DNA of 64,000 nt from Clostridium thailandense. Its GTDB lineage: Bacteria > Bacillota > Clostridia > Clostridiales > Clostridiaceae. Below are positions 44,254 to 55,100 of this stretch, in pieces. Numbering within the stretch: position 1 is the first letter of the stretch; every line of letters begins with the position of its first letter. The translations under genes and the position numbers were made by a program. A model generated the notes under the pieces. It was not told the origin of the DNA. It ran no database searches and saw only the letters and a list, made by a program, of their open reading frames with translations. The stretch covers positions 1-64,000 of the forward strand of contig NZ_JAEEGC010000026.1 in NCBI RefSeq assembly GCF_019207025.1, written 5' to 3'.

Positions 44254-46098
44254 TTATTTCTTATACATATGGTAAGGATAAGTTGAAATAATAATATTTT
44301 TGTTTCTAAGCAAGGTTTCCCTTATAAAAAATCCAGTATGATTATGCAGTGCCTCACCCCACCACTCATCAATCTTAAATTCTGGTAATATAACGGATAT
44401 TCTCTCATTTTCTCCTGCTGCATCAGCTATTTTACCAATACAGTCTATTAAAGGAGTAACTACTGCTCTATAAGGAGAATATTTCGCAACAAGGAGTATA
44501 TCTGTATTCAACAGCTCCCATTTCCTTTTAAGCTTTTCTATTGCTTCTTTATCTGAAGAAATATTTAGTGCTATTACATCCGGTGTAATACTTCTTGCAT
44601 AATGCAGTGCATTTATTGTAGCTCTATTTAAGCTTGCTATAGGCACTATCATAACATGAACAAAAGGATTGTCTAGATGAATATCTGCAAGTTCATCTTC
44701 AGTAATTCTCAAGTTATCTGCCACTTTATTATAATGTTTTTTAATTGCTGTCATAGCTAAGGTAAGCATAGGTATAAGTATAATCACTATCCATGCACCT
44801 TCTGCGAACTTTTCATAAATAAGAATTATAGTAGTAACTGCTGCAATAATTGCTCCGAATCCATTTATAACAGCACGCTTTTCCCAACCATTTTCATTAC
44901 TATTCTTCCAATGTATTACCATCCCAGATTGGGATAATGTAAAAGATAAGAAAACTCCCACAGAATACAGTGGAATCAAATTATGGACATCTGCATTAAA
45001 AGCAAGTACTAGTATACCTGCCACAAAGGATAGAAAGACAATTCCTGTACTAAAACTTAATCTTTTTCCTCTAGCTGTGAACTGTCTAGGCGCAAATCCA
45101 TCTTTTCCTACTACATACATTAACATAGGAAAACCTGTAAAGGCAGTATTGCAAGCCATAAACAGTATAATAGCAGTTGTCAATTGTATAAAATAGTACA
45201 TAAAGGTTTTTCCAAAAACGCCAGTTGCAATTTGCGAAAGAACCGTAGAATCAGCTGTTGGAATGGCATGATAGAATCTTGCTAATAATGAGGTTCCTCC
45301 GAATATAAGAAATATTAAAGCAGATAACAGAATCATAACTGTTTTAGCATTTTTTTGACTGGGTTCTTTAAAATTTGGCACTGAATTACTTACAGCTTCA
45401 ATACCGGTTAAAGCAGAACATCCATTTGAAAATGCTCTTAAAATTAAATATACGCTTATTTCACCAGATACCTTAAGCTGTGCATTAATTACATTTGCAG
45501 GTGGCGCCCCATATAAAGCGCATTTTATTAATCCATAGATAATCATAAAAAGCATACCAAACAAAAACATATAAGTAGGTATACTAAAAATTTTAGATGA
45601 TTCACTTACTCCTCTTAAATTTAAAATAGTTAATATAATAATAATGGATATAACCAAAAAAATTTTATGTGCTGCAAGACTTGGAAATGCTGAAACTATA
45701 GCTGCTATACCAGCACTAGAACTAACAGCTACTGTAAGTATATAGTCAACCAACAATGAAGAAGCAGCTACTAAACCTGGCTTTACTCCAATATTTTCTT
45801 TGGCAACTACATAAGCACCTCCGCCTTGAGGATATGCTCTAATGATCTGAATATAGGAAATTGTAAGTATAAACAATAATCCAATAATCATTAAAGAAAT
45901 CCATCCCAGCCATATATACGACATTAAACCTATAACCGGAATAAGAAAGGTTAAAATTTCTTCTGCTGCATAAGCTACAGAAGATATAGCATCACTAGCC
46001 ATAACCGCTAGTCCAAAAGGGACATTGTATTTTTCATGAGATGTTTTTTCATTAGGTAATGGTTCACCAATTATTGCGTTTAGAAATTCTTTTATCAT
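44254..46098 (-). CDS. kimA: KimA-like potassium importer (APC superfamily)
   Basis: A 614-residue permease with about twelve membrane helices followed by a cytoplasmic domain (about 470-614). The key blocks AMASDAISSVAYAAEEIL, YPQGGGAYVVAKENIG and FSNGCSALTGIEAVSN match the KUP/KimA branch, and the very end IISTYPYHMYKK matches the tail of Bacillus KimA (YdaO). KimA imports K+ with protons and is inhibited by cyclic di-AMP binding to the C-terminal domain. I looked for a cyclic di-AMP riboswitch upstream and did not see its conserved sequences. AGGAGG precedes ATG. Confidence 0.85.
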   Translation of the reverse strand: MIKEFLNAIIGEPLPNEKTSHEKYNVPFGLAVMASDAISSVAYAAEEILTFLIPVIGLMSYIWLGWISLMIIGLLFILTISYIQIIRAYPQGGGAYVVAKENIGVKPGLVAASSLLVDYILTVAVSSSAGIAAIVSAFPSLAAHKIFLVISIIIILTILNLRGVSESSKIFSIPTYMFLFGMLFMIIYGLIKCALYGAPPANVINAQLKVSGEISVYLILRAFSNGCSALTGIEAVSNSVPNFKEPSQKNAKTVMILLSALIFLIFGGTSLLARFYHAIPTADSTVLSQIATGVFGKTFMYYFIQLTTAIILFMACNTAFTGFPMLMYVVGKDGFAPRQFTARGKRLSFSTGIVFLSFVAGILVLAFNADVHNLIPLYSVGVFLSFTLSQSGMVIHWKNSNENGWEKRAVINGFGAIIAAVTTIILIYEKFAEGAWIVIILIPMLTLAMTAIKKHYNKVADNLRITEDELADIHLDNPFVHVMIVPIASLNRATINALHYARSITPDVIALNISSDKEAIEKLKRKWELLNTDILLVAKYSPYRAVVTPLIDCIGKIADAAGENERISVILPEFKIDEWWGEALHNHTGFFIRETLLRNKNIIISTYPYHMYKK

Positions 46099-46374
46099 TT
46101 TTTCCTACCTCCTGTATGCATATAACCTTAAAAATCAGCTTATCCTATTTGATATGTTATTTTTTGTAGAATAGCTAAGTTTTCATGAATATATGTCTAT
46201 ATAGATTTCAATACAGAAAATATAACTATCCCTAGATGGATAATATTAATAATTTGTTATATACATATATTATAGTAGTGGATTTAATAAAAGCAACAGA
46301 AATCAAGGTAAATTTCGGCTCGTTTTCAACCAATTTATTGGATTTTAGAACATATTTACGTTTATATCTCTATA

Positions 46375-47334
46375 TTATTTATTCCCCTTAAGGTAGCTCA
46401 TCTCACACTGATAGTCCAAAAGCTGAAGATTCTGGTCTTTAATAATACCAATTAATAATTCTGAATAAATTTGTTCTCCATTTTTATTTTCTACGGTGCT
46501 ATACCCTGCCTTTTCTATGGCATTTGCCTGAGCAATGTATTGAGTCGCTTGGAAAACTCCATTTTGTTTATATCTTTTATTATTTTTAAGAAATTCCCCA
46601 TAATCTTTTAGAGACTGTTCTTTATTATCATATACCCGAAAATTATCAACAATCTTTTTATCATAATATTCTGAGGTATTCATCTTAACCTTTTTGCCCT
46701 TCCAATTGCTATCTGCCTTTATTCCAAATAAATTATTTGCTTTTACACTTAGATCTGATTTTCCCCATCCACTTTCTAATATGGCCTGGGAAATAATTAT
46801 TGAAGGAAGAACATTATATTTTTCATAAATTTGGACAGCTCCTGGGTATAATTCTTGAATAAACTTTTGCTTAGCTGAATCATTTAAGTTATTTTTTAAC
46901 GTTCCTGTATATTTTAAATCCTCTATATAACTATGAACTTTTGCCTGTTGTTTTGAGTCAAAAGATAGCTTGTTCAACACTTCATCTAAATCTACTAATT
47001 TATATTCACTATTTTTAACCTTAACAGATGTAGTATTTTTTTCTAAAAACATATTAGCTAACTGATTAACATTGCTGCTAGTAGCCTTAGAAAAATCATT
47101 TTTGTATCTAACCCCATCAATGGCTGCCATATACTTCCAATTAGTTTGAAGCTTTTCCTTACTCACATTGTCTGCGGCTTCTATATAAAGCTTTGTGTTT
47201 AATTCTTTTAGATTTATATGCTTGTATTTAGCTGTATAATGTGCATAAATTCCTAATCCAATTAGTGCTGCAAATATCAAGGTAATCACAACCATAACCA
47301 TATTCTTAAATCTATTATTATTTTTTCTGCTCAT
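46375..47334 (-). CDS. membrane-anchored glucosaminidase (GH73)
   Basis: A 319-residue protein with an N-terminal membrane anchor (about 11-32), a linker or helical domain (35-155) and a GH73 lysozyme-like domain (160-310). Catalytic Glu lies in SQAILESGWGKSDLS (about 187). FGIKADSNWKGK and a late tyrosine are also conserved. It cleaves N-acetylglucosaminyl bonds in peptidoglycan and probably acts in growth, separation or sporulation. AGGAG precedes ATG. It stands alone on the minus strand. Confidence 0.88.
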   Translation of the reverse strand: MSRKNNNRFKNMVMVVITLIFAALIGLGIYAHYTAKYKHINLKELNTKLYIEAADNVSKEKLQTNWKYMAAIDGVRYKNDFSKATSSNVNQLANMFLEKNTTSVKVKNSEYKLVDLDEVLNKLSFDSKQQAKVHSYIEDLKYTGTLKNNLNDSAKQKFIQELYPGAVQIYEKYNVLPSIIISQAILESGWGKSDLSVKANNLFGIKADSNWKGKKVKMNTSEYYDKKIVDNFRVYDNKEQSLKDYGEFLKNNKRYKQNGVFQATQYIAQANAIEKAGYSTVENKNGEQIYSELLIGIIKDQNLQLLDYQCEMSYLKGNK

Positions 47335-47413
47335 ATTATAACTCCTATATATTTAATTTTTAACCTAAATATAATTATAAACAATTTAATTACAAATTCC
47401 TACATAAAAATAA

Positions 47414-47445
47414 AATCTATGCAGCATTTTGCACATGCATAGATT
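47414..47445. terminator. hairpin in the gap between divergent genes
   Basis: AATCTATGCA pairs with TGCATAGATT around a 12-base loop. It lies upstream of the glucosaminidase gene, so its role as terminator is unclear. The rest of 47335-47669 holds the upstream region of the DUF3006 gene. Confidence 0.45.
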
Positions 47446-47554
47446 CTATATAGTTCTACTCTTTTTGCTTTTCCTATTTGTCACCTATACATTTTAATCT
47501 TAAAATTAATACTTTCTTAAAAATTTATATGTACTATATGTTAATTTTCTTATT

Positions 47555-47577
47555 TTGTCAGAACTTTGTCAGAAATA
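47555..47577 (+). promoter_or_regulatory. 11-bp direct repeat upstream of the DUF3006 gene
   Basis: TTTGTCAGAA occurs twice, 11 bp apart, followed 10 bases later by TATAAAAT. The phasing suits an OmpR/PhoB-type regulator, but no regulator is adjacent and the -35 spacing is not ideal. Confidence 0.35.
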
Positions 47578-47669
47578 TGGTATAAAATAGATTTACAGCA
47601 TATTTTAAATAAATTAAACATTTAATTTACAAAATAAGACACTGGTTGTATGTTTTAGGAGAGATTTTA

Positions 47670-47879
47670 ATGAAAGCTACAATAATAAAATTCGAAGGGA
47701 TATGTGCTATTTGCAAAACAGAAGATCTTAGTGTAATAGCCATAAGAAAAGTCAATCTTCCCATTGAAGCACTAGAAGGCGATTTATTAAATATAGATAC
47801 TGACACTATTACCATAGAAAACAAAAGCATTGAAAGCCCTTCTGATTTTAAAAATGATATATCATTAAATTTATGGTAA
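47670..47879 (+). CDS. DUF3006-like small protein
   Basis: A 69-residue protein beginning MKATIIKFEGICAICK, with a beta-rich pattern (NLPIEALEGDLLNID) that fits DUF3006, a small barrel-like family often located next to ComEC-like MBL proteins. The nearest such protein here is 22 kb away. ATG 47670 was chosen because TAGGAGAG lies 6 bases upstream; an earlier ATG at 47646 lies before the site. The function is unknown. Confidence 0.65.
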   Translation: MKATIIKFEGICAICKTEDLSVIAIRKVNLPIEALEGDLLNIDTDTITIENKSIESPSDFKNDISLNLW

Positions 47880-47968
47880 AAAAAGAAAGGTACATCTTTA
47901 TCATCTTTTATTAGATATGAATGTTCCCTTCTCTTCTTAGAGTAATATTCTTCTATAGTTATACAAAT

Positions 47969-50041
47969 CTAATTATATATTAGATATTTTACTCTCTCTG
48001 CTTTAAACTGTTCAAGTCCTGAACTATATTCCGTTTCAATTTGCTGAGGACTATATCCTGACTCCAGATATTGCCCAATCTTATCTGTCCCCATTATTTT
48101 ATCAAACATAACAATTGTATCTTTGCTCTTAGGGACTTTAAAGTTATTTAAGGAATGTGCATAAGTTATCACATATATTCCGGTTCTTGCAGGGTTAAAA
48201 GTATGGTAATCGGTTATTTCGAGCTTTACCCCACCAAATCCGTTTCTTGGAGATGCATTAAATCTAACTCCTGGCAATGAAGCTTCATTTAATAATTCCG
48301 CAAACTTATCAGAGTTAATACCCTTTCCACCAACCCACGTAAAATAATCATCTTGGTATACTGTAGTTCCTTCACCAAGCCCAGTTGAAGAATAACAGAA
48401 AACAGATTGTATATTAGGTATATAAGGAGAACTTTGCACCCAATTTAATCCAGTATCCTGAAATATCATTTTTCTATTATATCCTTCCATAGGTACTACT
48501 GTAAGTTTAGCTGATATGCTTCTATTAAAAAACTGACCTAATTCTCCTACTGTCATTCCGTAGGTCATCGGCATGTTGTCTATTCCTACAAAGCTTTTAA
48601 ATTTATCTTCTAATACTGGTCCTCCAAGAACCTCTCCCCCCAATGGATTAGGTCTGTCTAAAACTACGATTTCCTTATTATATTTTGCTGCTGCTTTCAT
48701 ACAATAATTTAATGTAGATATATATGTATAAGATCGTGCCCCAACATCTTGAATATCAAATACTAAGACATCTACCTTTGAAAGCATATCCTCTGTAGGC
48801 ATTCTTGTGTCTCCATAAAGACTATATACAGGAATTTTTAATCTTTCATCAGTATAAGATTTCACATAATCTCCTGCCTTGGCCTTTCCATCAATGCCAT
48901 GTTCTGGAGCAAAAAGAGCTGTAAGTTTAGCATCGCCATAATTTGATAATATGTCAACAGTACTTACTCCTCTACTGTTTACCCCTGTTTGGTTGGTAAC
49001 AAGTCCTACATTTTTTCCTTTTATTAAATTGCTGTATTTACTTATTAGTAAGTCATCTCCAAGTTTAAAACTGCTTTCTGCTTTATTAACTAATAAATTT
49101 TCAACTGCTTCCTTTGACACAACTGCCTCACCACCTAGCACTCTAAACTCACTTGCTGAAGGTATTTTAGAATAAAATCCAGTTTTAGTAATTGATATGT
49201 TGCCATTAGTAAGTATTAGTGGTGAATTTACTTTTGCTGCTGCTACAGAACCAGATAAGGCATCTGCATAACCTTCCCCTGTACTTATATAAATACTATT
49301 AAAATTTATTTCATTTGAAAATTCTTCGACTATCTTTTGATTAGTCTCGTATCTATCCATACCTCCTATTCTCTTAAAATCATTAAGCTCATCAGTTATA
49401 TTAGTTCCAATTACACCAATTCCACCAGTCACATAGGATTTTCCTTTGCTGCTTTGAAGATACTGTTTTACCCCTGAAGATAAAGCATATTTATTGGTTA
49501 ATAATATTGGCATCCCCTTTACAGCTGCTATAGGTGCTATTGAAAGAGCATCTGGAAAACTCTCTCCTGAGGCTATTACCACTCCATTATCACTCCCTAT
49601 AAGCTGCGCAACCTTTAAGCTTGTATCATATCTATCACTTCCGGAAATTCTTTCGTATTTTACTTTCATGCTATCCAATTGTTTTTCTATATCCTTCGAT
49701 ACAACTCCGGTTCCGCCTATTATGAATAAGTGTCTCACTTCTAATCTAACTAACTGATTCTTTATACCATCACTTAAACTTTTTCCACTAGTTAATAGAA
49801 CTGGTGCATTATATTTTTTCGCTAAGCTGGCGGCGCAAAGTGCATCTGCAAAACCTTCTCCTGAAACTAGAACTGCATAATCTGATTTATCCCAGCTATT
49901 TTCACATATGCTGATGGAAGTAGCATATCTGTCGCTTCCTCCAAACCTTTTTTGGGATGGAGCTGCAGATACCTTAATTGACATAAAAACAAAGCTGCTT
50001 AATAAAAAACTTATTAATAATAAATACTTCTTTCTTAACAT
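47969..50041 (-). CDS. cell-wall-anchored exo-N-acetylmuramidase (CWB2 x3 + NamZ/DUF1343)
   Basis: A 690-residue exported protein. The signal peptide covers 1-26. Three CWB2 repeats (about 30-310) each show the RFGGSDRYATS or RISGSDRYDTS pattern and hold the protein to the wall through anionic polymer. The catalytic NamZ (GH171) domain covers about 330-690: GLVTNQTGVNSRG, LFAPEHGIDG, DIQDVGARSYTYISTL and DRPNPLGG. NamZ enzymes remove terminal N-acetylmuramic acid from wall fragments. It may act in wall turnover or recycling. The CWB2 part is closely similar to that of the next gene upstream. Confidence 0.9.
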   Translation of the reverse strand: MLRKKYLLLISFLLSSFVFMSIKVSAAPSQKRFGGSDRYATSISICENSWDKSDYAVLVSGEGFADALCAASLAKKYNAPVLLTSGKSLSDGIKNQLVRLEVRHLFIIGGTGVVSKDIEKQLDSMKVKYERISGSDRYDTSLKVAQLIGSDNGVVIASGESFPDALSIAPIAAVKGMPILLTNKYALSSGVKQYLQSSKGKSYVTGGIGVIGTNITDELNDFKRIGGMDRYETNQKIVEEFSNEINFNSIYISTGEGYADALSGSVAAAKVNSPLILTNGNISITKTGFYSKIPSASEFRVLGGEAVVSKEAVENLLVNKAESSFKLGDDLLISKYSNLIKGKNVGLVTNQTGVNSRGVSTVDILSNYGDAKLTALFAPEHGIDGKAKAGDYVKSYTDERLKIPVYSLYGDTRMPTEDMLSKVDVLVFDIQDVGARSYTYISTLNYCMKAAAKYNKEIVVLDRPNPLGGEVLGGPVLEDKFKSFVGIDNMPMTYGMTVGELGQFFNRSISAKLTVVPMEGYNRKMIFQDTGLNWVQSSPYIPNIQSVFCYSSTGLGEGTTVYQDDYFTWVGGKGINSDKFAELLNEASLPGVRFNASPRNGFGGVKLEITDYHTFNPARTGIYVITYAHSLNNFKVPKSKDTIVMFDKIMGTDKIGQYLESGYSPQQIETEYSSGLEQFKAERVKYLIYN

Positions 50042-50108
50042 TATATACTCTCACTCTCTTTGCTAATAAAACTTCTTCAATTATTAATTTATATCTCGAT
50101 AATTACTT

Positions 50109-50178
50109 TATAGATACCAACACCAGACACTTAACTTATCCGGTCGCATAAGTTAAGTGTCGGCCGTGTTTATCTATA
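50109..50178. repeat. R1 palindromic repeat (complete)
   Basis: Left arm TATAGATACCAACACCAGAC continues into ACTTAACTTAT; the right arm starts ATAAGTTAAGTGTCGGCCGTG and ends TATCTATA. Arms pair over about 30 bases with a few mismatches around an 8-base loop. It separates the two CWB2 genes. Confidence 0.75.
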
Positions 50179-50218
50179 CAAACAATGCTCTTAATTTAAA
50201 CATTTATAAAGCACTTGT

Positions 50219-51877
50219 CTATTTTATTGTTCTAAATTCATATCCATAGTCTTTCAAAAATTGTATAATTCTAGGCAAAGCTTTCGCTGTTTCTTCCTTA
50301 CCATAGGTATCGTGCATTAGTAAAATTACCTTTTCTTTATTTCCAACAGTATTTCTTACCTCTTCTAACAATTGCTCTGCATTTTTTCGTCCGCCTTCTG
50401 CATCTCCATCATAGGCATTCCAGTCTATACTATACATATTGTTTTCCCTTAATACAGCGTTAAAAGTACCTAAATTGGGATCGTTATAATATTTCCTAGA
50501 CATATATCCTCCAGGCATTCTTGTAATTCTTGTTTTAAATTCCTCCCCAATAATACTACTTATTGCATTATTAGTTTCCCTAACTTCCTCCATATATTTA
50601 TCCGAATCTACTTTATTACCAGGATATATAATTTTAAGTTCATGGGTATAAGTATGGTTACCTATAGCATGTCCATCTTGTAAAATCCTGATAACTAATT
50701 TCTTACTTTCCTCATTAGCTTCAATATTAGACCCAAGTAAAAAGAAAGTTGCTTTTACATCATTATTTTTTAATATATCTAATATTTGAGGAGTTACTGT
50801 AGTAGATGGTCCATCATCAAAAGTAAGAAATACTATTTTTCTTCCATCGCTTTCAAAATTATTTTGTAACATCCTGCTTACTTTTTCTGCATCATAGGTA
50901 TATCTAACTATTTTTTTATCACTTAATAGAGTTTGAACCGCTTCATCTGGCATAATCTCTTCGCCACCTAATACTCGCATCTCATTTATCGAAGATATTT
51001 TTGAAGCAAGAACGGTTTTAAGAAGTAATACATTCCCGTCTGTGAATATAATTGGTGAATTTATTTTTGCTGCCGCTGCTGAACCAGATAAAGCATCTGC
51101 AAAACCTTCTCCCGTTGCCACATATACGCTGCCAAAATTTATATCATTAGAAAATTCATCAATTATTTTTTGATTGGTTTCATATCTATCCACACCATTT
51201 AAAATTTTATAATTGCTTGTGCATTTTGCAATATCTTCACTTACAGTACTGTCAACACCAAGAACATAACACTTCTCTATTACACTATTTCCAATATAAG
51301 ATTTAATATTATCATTTAGACTATGCTTGTCTGTTAATAATATAGGAATTCCTTTAATCGCAGCCATAGGTGCTATGGATAATATATCCGGGAAGTCTTC
51401 TCCTGATGCTATTACTATTCCATTATTAATACCTATATACTGTGCAACCTTTAAGCTAGTATCATATCTGTCATTTCCTGATATTCTTTCACAATCTATA
51501 TTGGCCTCATATATCTGCCTTTCTATATCTTCCGATATAACTCCTGAGGCCCCTATAATAAATACCTTCCTCACGTTTAGTCTGGTTAGCTCATTCTTTA
51601 TATCGTTACTTAAAACTTTTCCGTTAGTTAAAATTATTGGCGCATCAAATTTTTTGGCTAAGGTTGTTGCACAAATGGCATCTGCAAAACTTTCTCCTGA
51701 AACTAAAACTGCATAATCTGACTTGTTCCAATTGTTTTTGCATATACTAAGTGATGTAGCATACCTATCACTGCCTCCAAATCTCTTTTGAATAGTATCC
51801 GCATATACCTTTCTTGGTATAAATAACAAGCTAATTATTAAACAACCTATAATAAATATACAGCTTCTTTTAAACAT
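50219..51877 (-). CDS. cell-wall-anchored polysaccharide deacetylase (CWB2 x3 + NodB)
   Basis: A 552-residue exported protein. The signal peptide covers 1-26, then three CWB2 repeats (about 30-320) and a NodB deacetylase domain (about 345-550). Catalytic and metal residues are visible: TFDDGPS (about 352-358), GNHTYTHE (His-x3-His type, about 407-414), RMPGGY (about 461) and LMHDTYG (about 530). It likely N-deacetylates peptidoglycan or a wall polysaccharide, which lowers lysozyme sensitivity. AAAGGAAAG precedes ATG. It pairs with the NamZ gene downstream as a wall-modifying set. Confidence 0.9.
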   Translation of the reverse strand: MFKRSCIFIIGCLIISLLFIPRKVYADTIQKRFGGSDRYATSLSICKNNWNKSDYAVLVSGESFADAICATTLAKKFDAPIILTNGKVLSNDIKNELTRLNVRKVFIIGASGVISEDIERQIYEANIDCERISGNDRYDTSLKVAQYIGINNGIVIASGEDFPDILSIAPMAAIKGIPILLTDKHSLNDNIKSYIGNSVIEKCYVLGVDSTVSEDIAKCTSNYKILNGVDRYETNQKIIDEFSNDINFGSVYVATGEGFADALSGSAAAAKINSPIIFTDGNVLLLKTVLASKISSINEMRVLGGEEIMPDEAVQTLLSDKKIVRYTYDAEKVSRMLQNNFESDGRKIVFLTFDDGPSTTVTPQILDILKNNDVKATFFLLGSNIEANEESKKLVIRILQDGHAIGNHTYTHELKIIYPGNKVDSDKYMEEVRETNNAISSIIGEEFKTRITRMPGGYMSRKYYNDPNLGTFNAVLRENNMYSIDWNAYDGDAEGGRKNAEQLLEEVRNTVGNKEKVILLMHDTYGKEETAKALPRIIQFLKDYGYEFRTIK

Positions 51878-52060
51878 TCACTTCTTTCCTTTCAAAAATT
51901 ATTAATTTAATCTAAATTCAATACACACAACTCCTGTGACAATATTATTCTATATCTTTCCTTAAATTCCTCTTAGGTTTTTAAAATCAAATAAATTTAC
52001 ACTATTTTGTTTATACTTTCATTAAAAACTGTTGATTTCCAATTGCAGTAATAGTATAAT

Positions 52061-52102
52061 TTGACACATAATAATATTTAATATATATTAAATATTATTA
52101 TG
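52061..52102 (+). promoter_or_regulatory. RND-operon promoter overlapped by a 36-bp perfect palindrome
   Basis: TTGACA (52061-52066) and TATATT (52084-52089) are 17 bases apart. A perfect palindrome from 52067 to 52102 (half-site CATAATAATATTTAATAT) covers the spacer, the -10 box and the likely start. Such a site is ideally placed for a repressor; one of the two MarR proteins encoded nearby is the natural candidate. Confidence 0.7.
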
Positions 52103-52161
52103 CATTAAATTTTTATTAACATTAATATTTAAACACAATAAAGTGTGTAAGGAGGATAAAA

Positions 52162-55100
52162 ATGAAGATAACTGAAATATCAGTAAAACGACCAGCAGCA
52201 ATGTGGATGGTCGTAATTTTGCTAATTGCACTTGGTGTTTTTGGCTATACAAAAATGGGAGCAAATTTACTACCCTCCATGAATAATCCTGTTATAACAG
52301 TTAGTACAATCTATAGCGGTGCTAGTGCTGAAGATATTAAAAAAGACATTGTAAAACCTATTGAAGACGCAGTATCAGGAATAAGTGGTCTTGATACTAT
52401 TAATTCGACCGCAAAAGAAGGCTATGGTACTGTTACAATAACCTTTAAATCTACTGCTAATTTAGACACTGCATATCTGGATGTGCAAAAAGCAGTCGAA
52501 AATGCTTCATCAAAGCTTCCTAAAGACGCTGATAAGCCTACTATATTTAAGATGGATACTAATGCCATACCAGTTTTGGCAGTTTCTCTAAATGGGAATG
52601 TAAGTTATGATGAACTTTATAATGAATCTGATATCTTAAAACAGAAACTAGAAAAGCTACCTGGGGTCGGTAAAATAGACTTAATGGGCGCTGATAAAAA
52701 GGAATTAACAATAAAGCTTGATAAAACTGCCATGGAGTATTATGGCATAAGCATTAATACTGTGATGGGTAAACTAAATACAGTTAACCTGAATGTACCT
52801 GCTGGTGAAATTAAGCAGGACAAGTTAGATCAATCTGTCAGAGTCATTGGTCAGTTCCGCAGCATAGACGATGCAAAAAATATGTTAGTACCTACATCAA
52901 ATGGAGGCACTGTACGTCTGGGTGAAATCTCCAAAATAAGTTTAGAAGCTCCTGATGCAACTACTCAAATAAGATTTAATGGTAAAAAAACTATGGCAGT
53001 TGTTGTTGGGAAACAAAGTGATGCAAATGTAGTAGAAGTAGCAAATAGTGTAAAAAAGGAATTAGAATCAATTAAAAAAAGTATTCCAGATGGAATTAAA
53101 GTTGATATTGCTTTTGATACCACTACCTTTATTACTTCTTCATTAAAACAAGTACAGCATAATCTTATAGAAGGAATTATAACTACCGCAATTGTGCTCT
53201 ACTTATTTTTCCGTAGTTTTCGTTCTTCTTTAGTTGTTTTAGTTGCTATACCTACCTCCCTTATAGCTACCTTCTTTATGATGTACAAGCTTAATTTTAC
53301 ACTTAACATGCTGTCTCTTATGGGACTATCTTTAGTTGTAGGTACATTAGTGGATGACTCAATAGTTGTAATAGAAAGTATACAAAGGCACATAGGTTTA
53401 GGTAAAACTCCTAAAATTGCAGCTATTGATGGACGTGATGAGGTTGGAATGGCTGCTGTAGCTATAAGTCTTTGTGATATAGTTGTATTTGCTCCTATTT
53501 CTCTTATGTCTGGTATGATAGGACAGCTATTTAGAGAGTTTGGACTTACTATAGTTGTAGCTACAATATTTTCTCTCTTAGTATCCTTTACAGTTACACC
53601 TATGCTTTCATCGCGTATATTAAAGAAAGAAAATAAAGAAAATGAAATTAAGAAGGATGGATTCTTCAGCAAGGTTCTGGAAAAATATAAAGGAACTCTT
53701 ATATGGTCTCTAGAACATAGAAAAAGAGTTTTATCAGCTGTCATTATATGCATTGTGCTCAGCGTTGCTCTTATTCCAATGGGAATATTAAAATCCGAAT
53801 TTATACCTACAGCTGACCAAAGTAGTTTTACTATTGATCTCTCTCTTACTCCAGGCTCTACCTTAAAGCAAACAGACGAAAAGATTACTCAAGTTGAAAA
53901 CTACTTAAAAGGAATGAAAGAAGTAAAAAGTTATTTTTCAATGGTTGGATCAAATAGTCAAGGAAGTTCTGATAAAGCTACAGGCGAAATTATGGTTAAC
54001 CTAGTTTCTAAAAATGAACGTAAAAAAAGTCAATCTCAGCTTGCATCACAAGTTCGTGACTTTGGTAAAAAAATGACTGGAGTAGATTTTACTGTAACAG
54101 AATCCCAATCTGGCGGTGGAAGCAGTAAACCTGTTTCTATAAGTATAAAGGGAGATAGCCAAGAAACCTTAGAAGCTTTATCAAAAGAAGTAGAGAATAT
54201 AGTAAGAACGGTTCCCGGAATTATTGATGTAAGCAACTCTTCCAATATAAAAAGCAGTGAACTAAGAGTAAACATAGATAGTCTATCAGCTGCACAATTC
54301 GGCATTGCTACATCTGATATAGGAAGTTCTGTCAGAACTGCTTTAGCAGGTACTAAAACCGGAGTGTATAGAGCAAATAATGAAGAAAATGATATAACGC
54401 TTAAATTTATGGATGGTCAGATAAGAAGTGCTGAAGATATTAAAGCTATAAAAATTTCAAATGCGTCTGGACAGCAAATATCATTAAGTCAAATTGCGAC
54501 CGTTGTAAAAGCAGATAGCCAGCCATCATTATCTAGAGAAGATAAACAGGATGTTGTCACCATAGGTGCAAACCTACAAGGTAGAGTTCTTGGAGAAGTA
54601 ACTAATGATATAAAAGCTAAATTAAAGTCTCTGTCTTTACCTACAGGCTACAGTATAAGCTATGGTGGAACTCAAAAAAATATGGCTGAATCCTTTAGTT
54701 CTCTTGGGTTAGCCTTAGGAGCTTCATTATGCCTTGTTTATATGATATTAGTAGTACTTTATGAATCCTTCTTAACTCCAGCTATAAGAATGGTATCTCT
54801 TCCTTGTGCTATAATAGGTGCCTTTGGTTTACTAGCATTAACAGGGCAAACTTTAAATTTAATGTCAATGATTGGGCTCATAATGCTTGAAGGTTTGTCA
54901 TCTAAAAACGGTACTTTATTAATAGACTATACAAACACCTTAATGAAGAAAGGAATGAATTTAAAGGATGCCCTTATTGAGTCTGGTGTTACAAGATTAA
55001 GGCCTATAATAATGACAAGTTCAACAATGATAGTTTCAATGCTTCCTGTTGCATTGTCTATGGGTGAAGGAAGTGAAATGAAACAGAGTATGGCTATAGT

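Noticed and set aside
46099-46374. Cyclic di-AMP (ydaO-type) riboswitch before the KimA-like gene
   Set aside because: I looked for the conserved blocks of this riboswitch on the minus strand and did not find them.
53199-53753. 184-codon minus-strand frame inside the RND pump gene
   Set aside because: The pump reading frame is fully conserved in motif content; the antisense frame lacks any domain or ribosome site.
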